A stretch of DNA of 25,000 nt from Anaeromyces robustus (Eukaryota; Neocallimastigomycota; Neocallimastigomycetes; Neocallimastigales; Neocallimastigaceae), in contig MCFG01000039.1 in NCBI GenBank assembly GCA_002104895.1, positions 1 through 25,000 on the forward strand, written 5' to 3'. This document shows positions 8,406-20,289 of this stretch, in pieces. The notes beneath the pieces are model-generated. The model did not search any database. It was given only the letters and a program-made list of their open reading frames with translations, and was not told the DNA's origin. Within the stretch, counting starts at the first letter, position 1, and each line of letters begins with the position of its first letter. The position numbers and the translations under genes were made by a program.

Positions 8406-9378
8406 ACACAATATAAAAATATAATTAAATATTTACAAGGATCCATAAATAAATAATTATAAAATTTATATAGATAAAATCTTTTTATTTCAATAATTAT
8501 ATTATAATTTATAATAATAATAATTATTCAGATATACAGAAAACGCCTTCAAATAATTTATGAAATATTAATTATAATAATAATAATAATAATTTATATA
8601 ATATATTATAATAATTGTTAATTATTTTTATAAAAATTAGAATAGTTGATTATTATATTAATTTACAGAAATTCTTAGAATTCTAAAAATCTCAAAAAAG
8701 ATTTAAAATTTACTTAAGATCTTAAATAATTAAAAATATCCCATTTTATCTATAATTAATTATACAGAAAAGATCATAAAATTCCAAAGATAAAAATAAT
8801 TAATATATAGATAAATAATTAAATAGTATACTAAACAATTAAATAATTAAATAGTTAACTAGTTAGATAATTAGAATAGTTATAAATCTAAATCTTAGAT
8901 TATGATTCTTATCATTAAATTTATTAATAGTTTATATAGTTTTATATTAGTTTTATATAGTTAGATTTTTATCAATATTATTTTATTCATATATTTTATT
9001 TAAAATTATACATGTATAAATATATTATCAATATATTATAATAATTAAATGTATTAATAATTATTAGATCTAGAAAAAGTATAAATAAGGATTGAAATTA
9101 CAATTCCTTTTAATCTTTGTAAGATTATTAAATAACTTAGAATTAATGACTTAATAATCTAATTATTATTTAAACTTTTCTTAATTAATTATTAATAAAA
9201 AATATTATTATAAAACCTAATTATTTTAAAACGTGTTCTTTTAATTAATTAATTTATTGTGTATTAATAAATAAATTTGCCTATTAATTATATATTTGTT
9301 TAATTAGTTATTTTGTTATTAATTAAACATCTTGACCTGACCATTATTAAACCAAAACTACCCTCATTTAACATCAAA

Positions 9379-9851
9379 AATATTATAAAATTATTTAAAT
9401 ATAAATTATAAAATATTTAATTATTTAAATAATATTTAATATAAACAAATTATTTATTTTAACTATTTAATGTTCTTAATTTTAATAAATTAATATTTTA
9501 TTTATAAACAAACTTAAAAATAAGAAAATAATATAAAAAGAAAATGTAAAATTAATATTTTTAAAAATTGTTACTAATTATCCATAAAAATTAGAATAAT
9601 AATAATAATTAGAATAATAATATTATTTAAAATAACTACTAGATTAATAATAATTAAAGATTATAATAATAAATTTTATAATGTTTTTAATAACTAGATT
9701 TTAATATTTTTAATACATAAACGAGATGTATTAAATAAATTTATAATTTTAATAAAAGTAATTTTAAAACTAAAATATTAAACTTAATAAATTTCTTTTA
9801 AATTTATAACTAAATATGATTTAGACAATCATATATTTGAACAATGAAGTT
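9379..9851. other. Non-coding A/T-rich gap
   Basis: No frame or RNA gene seen. The right end (9780-9850) resembles 2270-2380 and leads into the orphan flank repeat. Confidence 0.4.
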
Positions 9852-9985
9852 ATCACTTTCTATTTAATAGAATTAAGATAATTTCAACATTGTTTCATTT
9901 CATGGGTTAGAACCTAATTATAAAATTTTTTGCTTGTGGCGCATTTTTTTGAAAAAAATCACTTAGCCACCACCATTTTATAAGA
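9852..9985. repeat. Dispersed repeat resembling a tRNA upstream flank (copy c)
   Basis: Counterpart of 2383-2515, with the same order of landmarks: ATCACTTTCT, AGAATTAAGATA, TTTCATGGGTTAGAACC, TTTTGCTTGTGGCGCAT, and ATCACTTAGCCACCACCATT. No tRNA is adjacent. Confidence 0.6.
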
Positions 9986-10482
9986 AAAAGAAAGAAAACT
10001 TTAAAAACAAATAAAAAATAAATTTTATAATAATAATAACATCAAATCATTTTAGATTTTTTAATCTTTTTAACTATAATATATTATAAAAAAAAATATA
10101 TATTTTATATTATATTATTTATAGTTATTATAGTTATTATTTTTTTATATTATTATATGATTTATTATTTATTATATTTAATTTATTAATTTTTATTTTA
10201 TTTTTTAATTTATTTTTTTTTAATTCATTTTCTTTTTTTTATTTTTAAATAATTATTGTTTAATAATTTATAATTTCTCTTTTTCAATACCATTTAAATA
10301 TATAAAATATAAAAGAAAAGAAAAAAGAATAGTCAAGTTCATTCTTATTATTATTAATAAAATAATTTTTTACTTATTTACATATTTACATATTTTTTGT
10401 ATAATTATATTTTATTATATTAAAGTTTAATTTTTTTTTTTTTTAATTAATTAAACTCTATTTTTTCAATTAATTTATTAAT

Positions 10483-10527
<45 letters not shown>

Positions 10528-10798
10528 TTTCATTTTTTTATATTTACAATAATTATTTATTAAATTTTTTTATAAAAATTAATATAGACTAAACTAAAAC
10601 TTATTTCTAGAATTATTAGTTATGATATCAATTATTAATTATTTTTTTTTCCTTTTACTATTAAAATAATATAAATAAAAATTTAACCATCAGTACAATA
10701 TAAAATAAAAAAAATAAATAAATATATAAAAAATATTAGTACTAAAAAAAAGAATAGAAAAAGAATAGAAAAAGAATAGAAAAAGAATAGAAAAAAAA
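9986..10798. other. Low-complexity region upstream of the SUKH-like gene
   Basis: Poly-T tracts, one of roughly 40 nt around 10485-10525, and A/T microsatellites. No gene is seen. The promoter of the gene at 10799 must lie in the right part, but no element can be named with confidence. Confidence 0.5.
10751..10794. repeat. 11-bp tandem repeat just before the start codon
   Basis: Four head-to-tail copies of AGAATAGAAAA lie immediately 5' of the ATG at 10799, in the likely 5' leader. Variation in copy number would change leader length. Confidence 0.85.
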
Positions 10799-11491
10799 AT
10801 GGATAATAAGTATGAATATAAAAATATTCGTGAATTATTTCAATTAGATCAACCTGAAGGTTTATCTAAAGAATATATTGAAAGAATTCGTCAACAATTT
10901 AATGGATTACCAAAAGCATTAGAAAATTATTATAAATTATGTGGAGGTTGTAAAGATATGAATTCAGCTCAAAATTTTTTATTAGCACCAGATAAAAAAT
11001 ATGGATATACCTCTATTGATAAATTTATTTATCCTGGATATTGTCCATTTTATATAGAAAATCAATGTGTTAATATTTGGGGAATTAAACAATCTGATAT
11101 AAATCAAGAAAATCCAGAAGTTTATATCACTCAAGATAATGGGAAAACATGGGAACCTACCAATGATTCTGTTTCTCAATTTTTAATATCTCAAGCATAT
11201 ATGAATGCCCTATTTAGTATGGAATATAGCACAGAAGAATTTTATCGAATAACCTCCAATCAAATTAAACAACTTTCTAAACAATTTTCATTTGTAGAAG
11301 ATGCAAAATCTAATATTAATAATGGTATTCAATTTTTACAACCTTATGAGGATACCATAATTATTATAATAAATAGTAATGATGAAATTGGTGATCTTTG
11401 TTATTCTTCAAGAAGTGAAAAACATTTCAATGAAATAAATAAAATAATTTATACTATTCTTGGAATTGAGTTAAGTTCTGATGAAGAATAA
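10799..11491 (+). CDS. SUKH (SMI1/KNR4)-like protein, 230 aa
   Basis: Intronless 230-codon gene. Residues 37-50 (LPKALENYYKLCGG) match the helix-turn pattern that opens SUKH domains, and 83-96 (PFYIENQCVNIWGI), 104-110 (ENPEVYI), 118-120 (WEP) and 125-131 (VSQFLIS) match the central strand region in the order seen in bacterial members. The N-terminal half is therefore the domain; residues 140-230 are less distinctive and end acidic (SSDEE). There is no signal peptide or membrane segment, so the protein should be cytosolic. Bacterial SUKH proteins are often immunity proteins against nuclease toxins, while fungal Smi1/Knr4 act in cell-wall signalling. The wording here resembles the bacterial type, so transfer from a rumen bacterium is plausible but unproven. 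The start is the first ATG after an A-rich leader. No toxin gene lies beside it. The family call is fairly sure; the function is not known. Confidence 0.8.
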   Translation: MDNKYEYKNIRELFQLDQPEGLSKEYIERIRQQFNGLPKALENYYKLCGGCKDMNSAQNFLLAPDKKYGYTSIDKFIYPGYCPFYIENQCVNIWGIKQSDINQENPEVYITQDNGKTWEPTNDSVSQFLISQAYMNALFSMEYSTEEFYRITSNQIKQLSKQFSFVEDAKSNINNGIQFLQPYEDTIIIIINSNDEIGDLCYSSRSEKHFNEINKIIYTILGIELSSDEE

Positions 11492-14152
11492 TAATAATGA
11501 TAATAATAATAAAACTGTTATTATTATTTTTATGTATTAAAACCAAACATTTGTTACTAATCTATAATAATCTATAATAATAATAAATAATAAAAAAAGA
11601 TTTATTAAAACAAATATCTAAATGTATATTTACTTTATTAATATTAAAAGTCATTGATTTAATATTTAACTCTATGAGTATAATTAAAATCATTTTATTA
11701 ATAATAATAATAATAATTTATTTATAATTTATAATTTATTTATAATTTATATATATTTTATGTATCATATTTTAAAATATAATCCGTATATTCTTATTTT
11801 TCTTATTATTATTATGAATATACAAATACAATTTACAATTTTTTTTATTAATTATTAATTATTAATTATTTTTTATATTAAAGGAAATTTTTTTTTTTTT
11901 TTTATTTTACATTTGTATAAATTAAAAAATTATTAATTAAAAATTATTTATTTATTTATTTATTTATTTACTTATTTATTTATTTATTTATTTATTTTGA
12001 ATAATGATTTCAAACTTTAATTTATAATAAAATAATTCATTGGAAAATTATTTAAATTAAATCATGTATATACAAAAATCACTCTTTTAAGAAATAGTAC
12101 TATTTATAATATAAATAATATATAATAGATAATATAATTAATATATTATGATATATATATTAATTATATTATTTATTATCGATTACACCTATTGTAATTA
12201 TTCATAAACTTTAATAAATATAAAAATTCATATAATTATTCATTCTAAATTAAAAACTAAAAAAAAAAAACATAAAAAAAAACACTAAAAAAAAATTCCT
12301 TTAACTAAAATATAAAAATAATAATAAAAATAAAAATAATAATTAAATAAATAATAATTATCAAGTTATAATAACTTCATTAATTATTTATTATTCTTTA
12401 TTATTTCTTCTTTATTATTATTCTTTGGTATTCATTGTATATATTATTTAATATAATTAATATAATTTAATATAATTAATATAATTTGTATTACATATAA
12501 ATAGAATTGTCATGGATTATAATTAATTATAAAAATCATTTAATGGAATTAATGAATATAAATATAAATAATAAATAATAAATTATTAAATAATAAATTA
12601 TATTAATATTTATATTTATATTTATATTTATATTATTCCCATTAATATATATAATTTTTCCTTTTTACTAATTAATAATTAATAATTAATAATTAATAAT
12701 TATTTTATATATATTTCTTCTTCATTGATATTATTATATATACATTATATTATTAAAAAGATTAGCATACCATTTTCAAGTAGTACGGAATTATTATTAT
12801 TTTTAATAGTATTTGAAATTTTGATTCAAGAACAACTTTTATTTAGTCTCATTTTTAATATTTTTAATTAATATAAAATATTATTATTATTTATTTATTT
12901 ATTTATTATTATTATTTAGTATTATTATTTAGTGTTATTATTATTATTATTATTTAATGATTAGTATTATTATTATTAACTTTTTCTTTTTCTTTTTCTT
13001 TACAACATGTATCATTTCATTTAGAAAAATTTTACCAATCTTTTTTTGGTTTCTTTTCTTTTACTTTTTTCCTGTATTACACAAAAAAACTTTTTTTTCA
13101 CATTTAAATATTAAAATTATTTATATTAAAAATTATATATATAAATATAAATATTATATAATAATAATATATTTATAATATATATTATAATAAAAATAGT
13201 GTTTAAATAATTAATTAAAAATTATTTTTTAAATATTAAAATATTAAAATGATTTAATATAAATTGAAATTTTTTTTTTTTTTTTTTTTAACATTATTCC
13301 TAATTATGATTAATAAACTTTATTAAATATAAAATTTTATAAACTCATAAATTTAGTTATATTAAATTTAATTAATTATGTTTATTTTTAATTTAATAAC
13401 TTACATATTACAATGAATAATAATATATTATAAAATGACATCTTATCCATATTAACCTATAAGATTGCAATTATTAACAAAGAATGAATTATTAAAGTAT
13501 CAGATTAATTTTTAATAATATTTTATTTTTAATAATAATAGATTTTAAAATATACCGCATGTCAAATTATTTTATTATTATTATTTATTATTTATTATTT
13601 ATTATGATTTTATTAATAAATAAAGTTTTTTATATATAAAATAATTATATATAATAATAATATCTAATCATTAATCATTGATGATGAATAAATTATTAAT
13701 TATTAATTATTAACTATTATTAAACTTTTTTTTTTTTTAAAAAAAAATTTCTTTTTTGTTTTTTTTGTTTTAATTTCGTAGTAAATTTTTTTTTTGTTAA
13801 TTTCCTTTTTTATTTCAATTTTAATATATAAAGTTTTATACTTTTATACTATCTTTTTTATATAAATAATCAACCTATTCCTTAATTTTATTTAATTTTT
13901 TTTTTCTAAGGAAGGTTTTTTTTTTTATTATTTTTTTAAATTCTGTAAATTATTTTTAGGAAAAAAAAAATAAAAGTAAAAAAATTGATTTTTTTTACAA
14001 TAAAATAAATTATATTTTTTTGATTAAAAATATAAAATTTTAAAATTTCATATATATATATATATTTAAAAACAATTGTTTTTTATTTAAAAAACAAATA
14101 AAAATTAAACAAATATAAAAAAAAAAAGTTAAAAATAAAAAATATAAAAAAA
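11492..14152. other. Intergenic A/T-rich region before the glucanase gene
   Basis: No gene supported. It holds a (TTTA)n tract (about 11948-11997), an A/T palindrome around 12120-12181, an imperfect hairpin of TAATGGAATTAATG...CCCATTA (about 12541-12647), and (TTA)n runs near 12880-12950. From about 13890 the plus strand turns pyrimidine-rich and then A-rich up to the ATG at 14153, like a fungal promoter and leader, but no specific site is clear. Confidence 0.5.
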
Positions 14153-16298
14153 ATGAAATTCTTTTCTTTATGTTCTTTATTCTTATTGACTTTAGTCAAT
14201 CAATCATTTGCTGAATGGGAAACTGTTATTAGTGATTCTCTTTCAGATTATCAAACTTTTGAAAAGTATTGGAATTACTTATACCCATGGGGTTCAGGTA
14301 AATAATATTTATATATAAAAGATATAAAATTAAAATTAAAATTAAAAAGTATATTATGTTATTAAATACAAAATATAAATATATATCTTAAATTTTTTTT
14401 TTTTTAATTTTAAAAAATAATAATAATAATTAATAATAATAAAATGATTAATTTAATAATTATTTAATAATTATACTTAAAAAATAATATAAAAAAAAAA
14501 AAGATCACAATGGTTCTGCTCGTATGTATGGTGCTCCAGATGATCACAACCATGTTTACTTAAAAGATAACACTGTAGTTATTTTAGCTACAAGAATTAA
14601 TTGGGATGAAGGTAAAAGTACAGCTAATCCACATCCAGAAATTCATTATCACTCTGGTGCTATTCACTCAAAAGAAACTTTTACTATTAATGATCAATTT
14701 CCAAATTATGAAATTAGAGGTGAATTCATGGTTCCAACTACAAGAGGTACCTGGCCAGCTTTCTGGTTAAATGGTGCTTGGACATGGCCACCAGAAATTG
14801 ATATTGTTGAATTTAAGGGAGATAATGTGAATTGGTTTAATACTTTCCGTACTTCAAGTGATGTTTCTACCTACAAACAAGGTATTAGTAACCCAGGTGC
14901 TTGGCATGAATACCGTGTTTGGATTACCAAGGTTTCCAACACGGATATGGATATTCATTTCTATATTGATGGTCAATGGAAAGCTAAACATACTGCTAAT
15001 CATGTTGGTAAACCATTCCATTTAATTATGAATTTACAAATGGAAGGTAGTTCTGGTAATAATGGTCCAACTTCTAACACTTATTACAGAGGTAGAAATA
15101 TTTATGTTGGTAGAAGCAGAGCATGGTAAACCATCAAAAATCCAATTTAAAAATATTTTTTTTTTTAATTTTTTTTTATTTTTTTTATTTTTTTAGTGAC
15201 GTGACTATTTGATTTGAATACAATTTTTATTTTCATTTATTATTATTATTATTTTTTAATCTAAAAAAAAAAAAAATTATTTCTATCTTTGTTGAAAAAA
15301 AAAAAAATTGATTATATTTAAATTGATTTATATATATATATATAAATTTTATTAATTCCTTGTTATATATATAAAATTGTAGAATAGTTATAATATTAAA
15401 AAATTGTAAAATAGTTGTAAATATAATATTCAATAATAGATATTGGTTACTATTAAAAAAAAAATTAAAGAAAAAAAAAAAGATAAAAAGATAAAAAGTT
15501 AAAAAGATAAAAAAAGTTAAGAAAGAAAACAATAAGAAAATGTTTTTAATTCTTAAAAGTAATAATAATAATAATAATGATAACTTTTCTATAATTTTAT
15601 TTTTTCTTTAAAAAATTTTAACAATGCTTAATTATTGAAATATTAAATAAAATAAAATTGTAAAAAGATTTTAAAAATTTTACTATTAAAAAAAAAAAAA
15701 AAGGCATCATTTTACTTATTTTAATATTTTATTGTATCTATTTTTCTAATTTATAAATATATACTATATAATATATACATATATATATACATATTTTATA
15801 CATACATATTTGTAATAATAAAAAAATCTTAATAATAATAATAATAATAAACTAAAAATAAAAATATAAATATAAATAAAAAAATAACTATATATACATA
15901 TTATTATAAAAAAAAACAGTGTAGGTAATGATTGTGATAAGGATAAAACTACAACTACTACAACAACAAAAAAATCTACTACAACGACTACTACTAAAAA
16001 ATCTACTACTACAACTACTTCTAATAAACCTTCTCAAACTCAAAATGGAGACAAAACCTGTTTTTCCTTACCAGAATATCCATGTTGTAAAGGTAATGTA
16101 GTTTATTATACCGATGAACAAGGAGCTTGGGGTGTTGAAAATGGTAATTGGTGTGGTATTAGTAATCCACCCACCACTTCTAATTGTTGGTCAGAAAAAT
16201 TAGGTTATAAATGTTGTACAGGATGTACAGTTATTACCACCGATGAAAGTGGAAAATGGGGTATTGAAAATAATGAATGGTGTGGTATTAAATGTTAA
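14153..16298 (+). CDS. Secreted GH16 beta-glucanase with two fungal dockerins (3 exons, 381 aa)
   Basis: Exons 14153-14297, 14504-15125 and 15920-16298 join in frame to 381 residues. Residues 1-20 are a signal peptide ([20 protein letters not shown]). Residues 21-255 form a glycoside hydrolase family 16 jelly-roll, with the active-site motif EIDIVE at 146-151: E146 is the likely nucleophile, D148 the helper and E151 the acid/base. The E-x-D-x-x-E spacing is that of laminarinase-type GH16 rather than the E-x-D-x-E of bacterial lichenases, so beta-1,3- or mixed-linked glucans are likely substrates. A linker of Thr runs broken by KKS (266-290) follows. Then come two cysteine-rich fungal dockerins at about 303-336 ([12 protein letters not shown]...NWCGI) and 345-381 ([13 protein letters not shown]...WCGIKC). 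Dockerins tether enzymes to the fungal cellulosome. Exon 3 has no ATG and an upstream in-frame stop, so it must be spliced to an upstream exon; joining at TG|GTAAAC and CAG|T restores the frame. Without that splice the protein ends after W256, lacking dockerins. The family is certain; exact specificity is not. Confidence 0.92.
14298..14503 (+). other. Intron 1 of the GH16-dockerin gene (206 nt)
   Basis: Donor GTAAAT and acceptor AAAG. The split codon G|AT (Asp49) rejoins signal-peptide exon 1 to the catalytic exon: ...[14 protein letters not shown]. The intron is far more A/T-rich than either exon and contains in-frame stops. Phase 1. Confidence 0.9.
15126..15919 (+). other. Intron 2 of the GH16-dockerin gene (794 nt)
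   Basis: Donor GTAAAC at 15126 and acceptor ACAG ending at 15919. Splicing forms Cys256 from TG|T and leads into VGNDCDKDK and the Thr linker. The donor overlaps the unspliced stop: TGGTAA reads Trp-stop when the intron is retained. The intron is long next to intron 1 and consists of poly-T, poly-A, (TA)n and (TAA)n tracts with no coding content, so a missed exon inside it is unlikely. An alternative acceptor TAG at 15922-15924 would create an immediate stop and is not favoured. Confidence 0.8.
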
Positions 16299-16510
16299 GT
16301 TAAAGAAAGTAAAAAAATAAAATAAAATAAAAAAAATAATAATAAAAAAAAATTAAAAAATAAAATAAAAATAAAGAAATAAATAAAAAAAAATAAAAAA
16401 TAAATAAAAATTAAAATTAAAATTAAAATTAATGATGATTAATGATTATTTAAAAATTGAAACACAACAAACACAAATAAAGAAAAAAAAAAAGAAAAAA
16501 AGAGAAGAAG

Positions 16511-16543
<33 letters not shown>

Positions 16544-17019
16544 AAACTTAAAATAATAATAATAATGATTTTGATTTTGATTTTCTTGTTTTAATTTTAT
16601 TTTTTAATTTTTAATTTTTAATTTTATATTAAAATTAATGCGGTTTGTTTATTAAAAAATAAAAAATCTGAAACTTTATGAAAATTATAAAAAAAATTAT
16701 TTTGAAATGAAAAAATATATATATATATATGTATATTATAGGTTTTAACTAAATAATAAAATATAAAAAAATAAATAAAAATAATTGTTTTCTTTTTTCA
16801 AATATAATTATATATATTAGATATAAAATAAATGTTTTTTTTTTTTCTTTTCTTTCTTTATATTTATTTATTTATTTATTATATAATAAATTATAAACTT
16901 TTATTTTTTTAAAAAAAAAAAATAATAATATTAACAAGATGAGAAAATGAGAAAATGAGAAAATGATACATTAAAAAACAAAAATTGGGAAAAAAAAATT
17001 AATTTATTTATTTAATAAT

Positions 17020-17051
<32 letters not shown>

Positions 17052-17823
17052 TATTTATTCATTCATTTAATTTAAAAAAATATTAATTAAAGTTTTTTTT
17101 TATATTTTCATCTATTTTCAATTTAATTTTTTTTTATTTATTTTTTTTATTTTTATAAAAGTTTCACTTTTTTTGATTTTCATGTTTTAATTATTTTTTT
17201 TTAATTTTATTTTAGAAAATAAAAAAATTAAAAATTAAAAAAAAATTAAAAAAAAAGATAATAAAAAAAATACTAAAATTGGAAGTTTTTCCATTACAAA
17301 CATGAAACAAAGTATATTAAATACTTTTTTTAACTTTTTTTTTTTTTTTTTTTTTATTTTATTTCTTCTCCCTTTAAAAGTGAAATAAAATAAAGTAAAA
17401 TAAATAAGTAAAAAAATTACAATAGAATTAAATATTATTAAATATTATGTTAATAAATATTATAATATAATATTATATTATAATAATAATAATAATTAGA
17501 ATTATTAGAATTATTCTTTTTATATAATTATTATTTATGTTTATGATGGAGACACATAATCTTAACAAAAGTAATAGAAAAAAATAAAAAAAAAAAAAGT
17601 TTTAAAAAATAATCTCAATCTCAACATATATTAAATTAAATATTATTGTTATTTAATTATTATTATTACATTTTGAACTAAAACATATTCTTAACTAAGA
17701 ATTTTATCTAATAGTCATATTAAATACTGTTATTATATTTATGATTATGATTTTGAGGTTTCAATCACTATATTTATTTATACCAATTCTTCGACTTTAA
17801 AAAAAAAATAAAAAAATAAATAA

Positions 17824-17857
<34 letters not shown>

Positions 17858-17903
17858 TGAAATCATTATTAATTTTTTTTTTAAATATAATTTTAATAAA
17901 TAA

Positions 17904-17942
<39 letters not shown>

Positions 17943-18281
17943 TTTTTTTTTTTTTTAATGACAAATACAAAGAAAAATTGTGTTACGTCACCTTTTTAAC
18001 TTTATAGGAATAAATAAAACTTTAATAAATAAAACTTTAATAAATAAAAACTAATTTTTTTTTAGTTAATTGTGACCATGGTAAAGTATAAAGTATAAAG
18101 AATTTAAACTAACTAATAATTATAACAAACTGTAATTATATTGATTATTTAATATTTTTACTTTAACAAAAAAAAAAAATAACTAATTTAATAAATATGC
18201 TATAAAATAAAAATAAAATAAAAAATTGGTACAATACAAAATAATAATAATAAAAAAATATGGTGGTACAACTACCAACAA

Positions 18282-18319
<38 letters not shown>

Positions 18320-19418
18320 AATAGTTATTTTTTTTTTTTTTTTTTTAAATTTCTTAAATTAACGTTAATATAAAATAGGACTTAGGAACGGAACTTTTAA
18401 TATAAAATTTTATTTTTTAATTTTACTTTATATTACTTTATATTATTAAACTTTGTAAACTATTTATTTTATTTTATTTTTCAATAATAATTGAATATAA
18501 TAATAGTTAGTTAATAAATAGTAGTAAAAAAAATAAAATAAAATATTATATATATAACCTTAACTCTTAAACTATATATATATATTTTTTTTTTAGACTA
18601 GTATTAAATATTTATTTAAAGTAAACTTATTTTACTTGAAATGAAAAATATAATTTATATTATTATTAAAGTAAAAAAAAAAATATATTATATACATGAA
18701 ATTGTAAAAAAAAATAAATAAATAAATAAAATACCAAAAGAAAATAATAAAATTAAATAAAATTAAAATAAAAATTTATTACTACAAATATTCATCAAAT
18801 TAAAAAAAAAAATTTTTTTTTTTTTTTTTTGAATTAAACAAAAAGGAAAAAAAAAGTTAAAAAAAAAAAAAAAAAAAAAACTTCTTAACCTTTACCCATT
18901 TATTCAACAAAATAGAATAATATTTCGAATTTCGTATCCCCAGGTTGAAATAAATTCTATATATATATATGTGTGTGTGTTTAATCTTTTTTGACTTCAA
19001 TACCCTTGAATTTAGTTTATTTCTTTCTTTCAAATACATTAATACATTCATCAAGGAAAGTATTAAACATCAAAATAATATATATAGATATATATTAGAT
19101 AGATTATTTTCATTTTCTTTTTTGTCCGAGTCCAAAGAAATTTCCAGTAATATATTTTCAATAGTTATTAAGTTAAAAAAAATAATAAAGTAAAATAAAA
19201 AAAAAATAATTTCAAGAATAAGTCATTAAAGTCATTAATACATAATTAAGAATTAATTGTATTTTCTATCCTAGGTTCAAAAGCCTTACAAATTAAAAAT
19301 TCAATAAGAAAAAAAGAAAAAAAAAAAAACTTTGTGCTCTTTTTTTTTTTTTAATCACAACAAGGAGGCAATACGTAGGAAAGTTTCTAAAAAAAAAAAA
19401 AATGTTGATTTTTACTTC

Positions 19419-19455
<37 letters not shown>

Positions 19456-19555
19456 TTTAAAAACAAAATAATCCTCTATTGTATATTATAGATTAGTTTT
19501 TTTTTTTTTTTTTTTTTTTGAGTCCTATCCTTGTTAGAATTTTAGAAAAAAAAAA

Positions 19556-19602
<47 letters not shown>

Positions 19603-19739
19603 AAAAAGAAAAGATTTATAATTTAAATTATTAATCGATAATATAATATGAAAAATAGGAATACTTCTTTGTTTTTGTTTTTTGTTTTTTTTTTTTTTAA
19701 AGAACCAAATAGAATGATTACAATTATTAAAAATAATTC

Positions 19740-19770
<31 letters not shown>

Positions 19771-19936
19771 AAAGTTAAATGGTTTTTTTTTTTTTTAATA
19801 TTAATAATTAAAAACAGTTATTGAATTCAATAACATATTTACATTGTAAATATCAAAAGCTCATTTCATTTATCTATATGAGGGGTTAAAATAATTCTTT
19901 ACTATGTATTCGTTTTTTGTTTTTTGTTTTTTGTTT

Positions 19937-19968
<32 letters not shown>

Positions 19969-20289
19969 TTTTTTGTTTTTTATTATTTTTTTTAAATATA
20001 TTTTACTACAATTTTATTAAATATATTTTACAATACAATTTTTAATAAAGGAAATATAAATAAATATAAATATATAAATTTATATATATTCATTAATCCA
20101 TTTTTTTTTTTTATTATTATTTTATTTATTATTTTTTTTTTTTTTTATTTTTTTATTTATTATTTTATTTATTATTTGGTTTTATTACAATTTTTTATTT
20201 TTTTACAATTTTATTTTTTTTACAATTTTTATGTTATTTTTATTTTTATTTGGTTTTATTACAATTTTTTATGTTATTTTATTTTATTA

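Larger units (their letters stand above)
8041..9373 (+). mobile_element. Long LTR-like element L6 (1,333 bp)
   Basis: The element begins TGTCGCG and ends TTTAACA, with TCAAA at 8036-8040 and 9374-9378 as a 5-bp target duplication. The right part carries L2-family landmarks: TATAAATAAGG at 9080, CTTTGTAAGATTATTAA near 9115, and a GACCATTATTAAACCAAA tail. The left part holds a G/C-richer island (8265-8405) and a small inverted-repeat unit (8180-8229). It could be a long solo LTR, or an L2-type LTR carrying later insertions. No retrotransposon protein frame is present. Confidence 0.6.

Noticed and set aside
8211-8411. 66-codon minus-strand frame as a gene
   Set aside because: Part is balanced in composition, but I recognise no family and it sits inside an LTR-like element. 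It is reported as an island, not a CDS.
10982-11179. 65-codon minus-strand frame
   Set aside because: Antisense shadow of the SUKH-like gene.
12756-12775. AAAGATTAGCAT, resembling part of U6 snRNA
   Set aside because: Only about ten bases agree and neither the U6 5' hairpin nor the downstream conserved part is present.
12957-13178. 73-codon plus-strand frame
   Set aside because: Poly-T-derived Phe/Ile/Tyr sequence with no recognisable features.
15233-15532. 99-codon minus-strand frame inside intron 2
   Set aside because: Low-complexity translation of poly-A tracts; no sign of a nested gene.
18857-19193. Overlapping short frames on both strands
   Set aside because: Both overlap homopolymer and (TG)n tracts; neither has a domain or a plausible splice partner.
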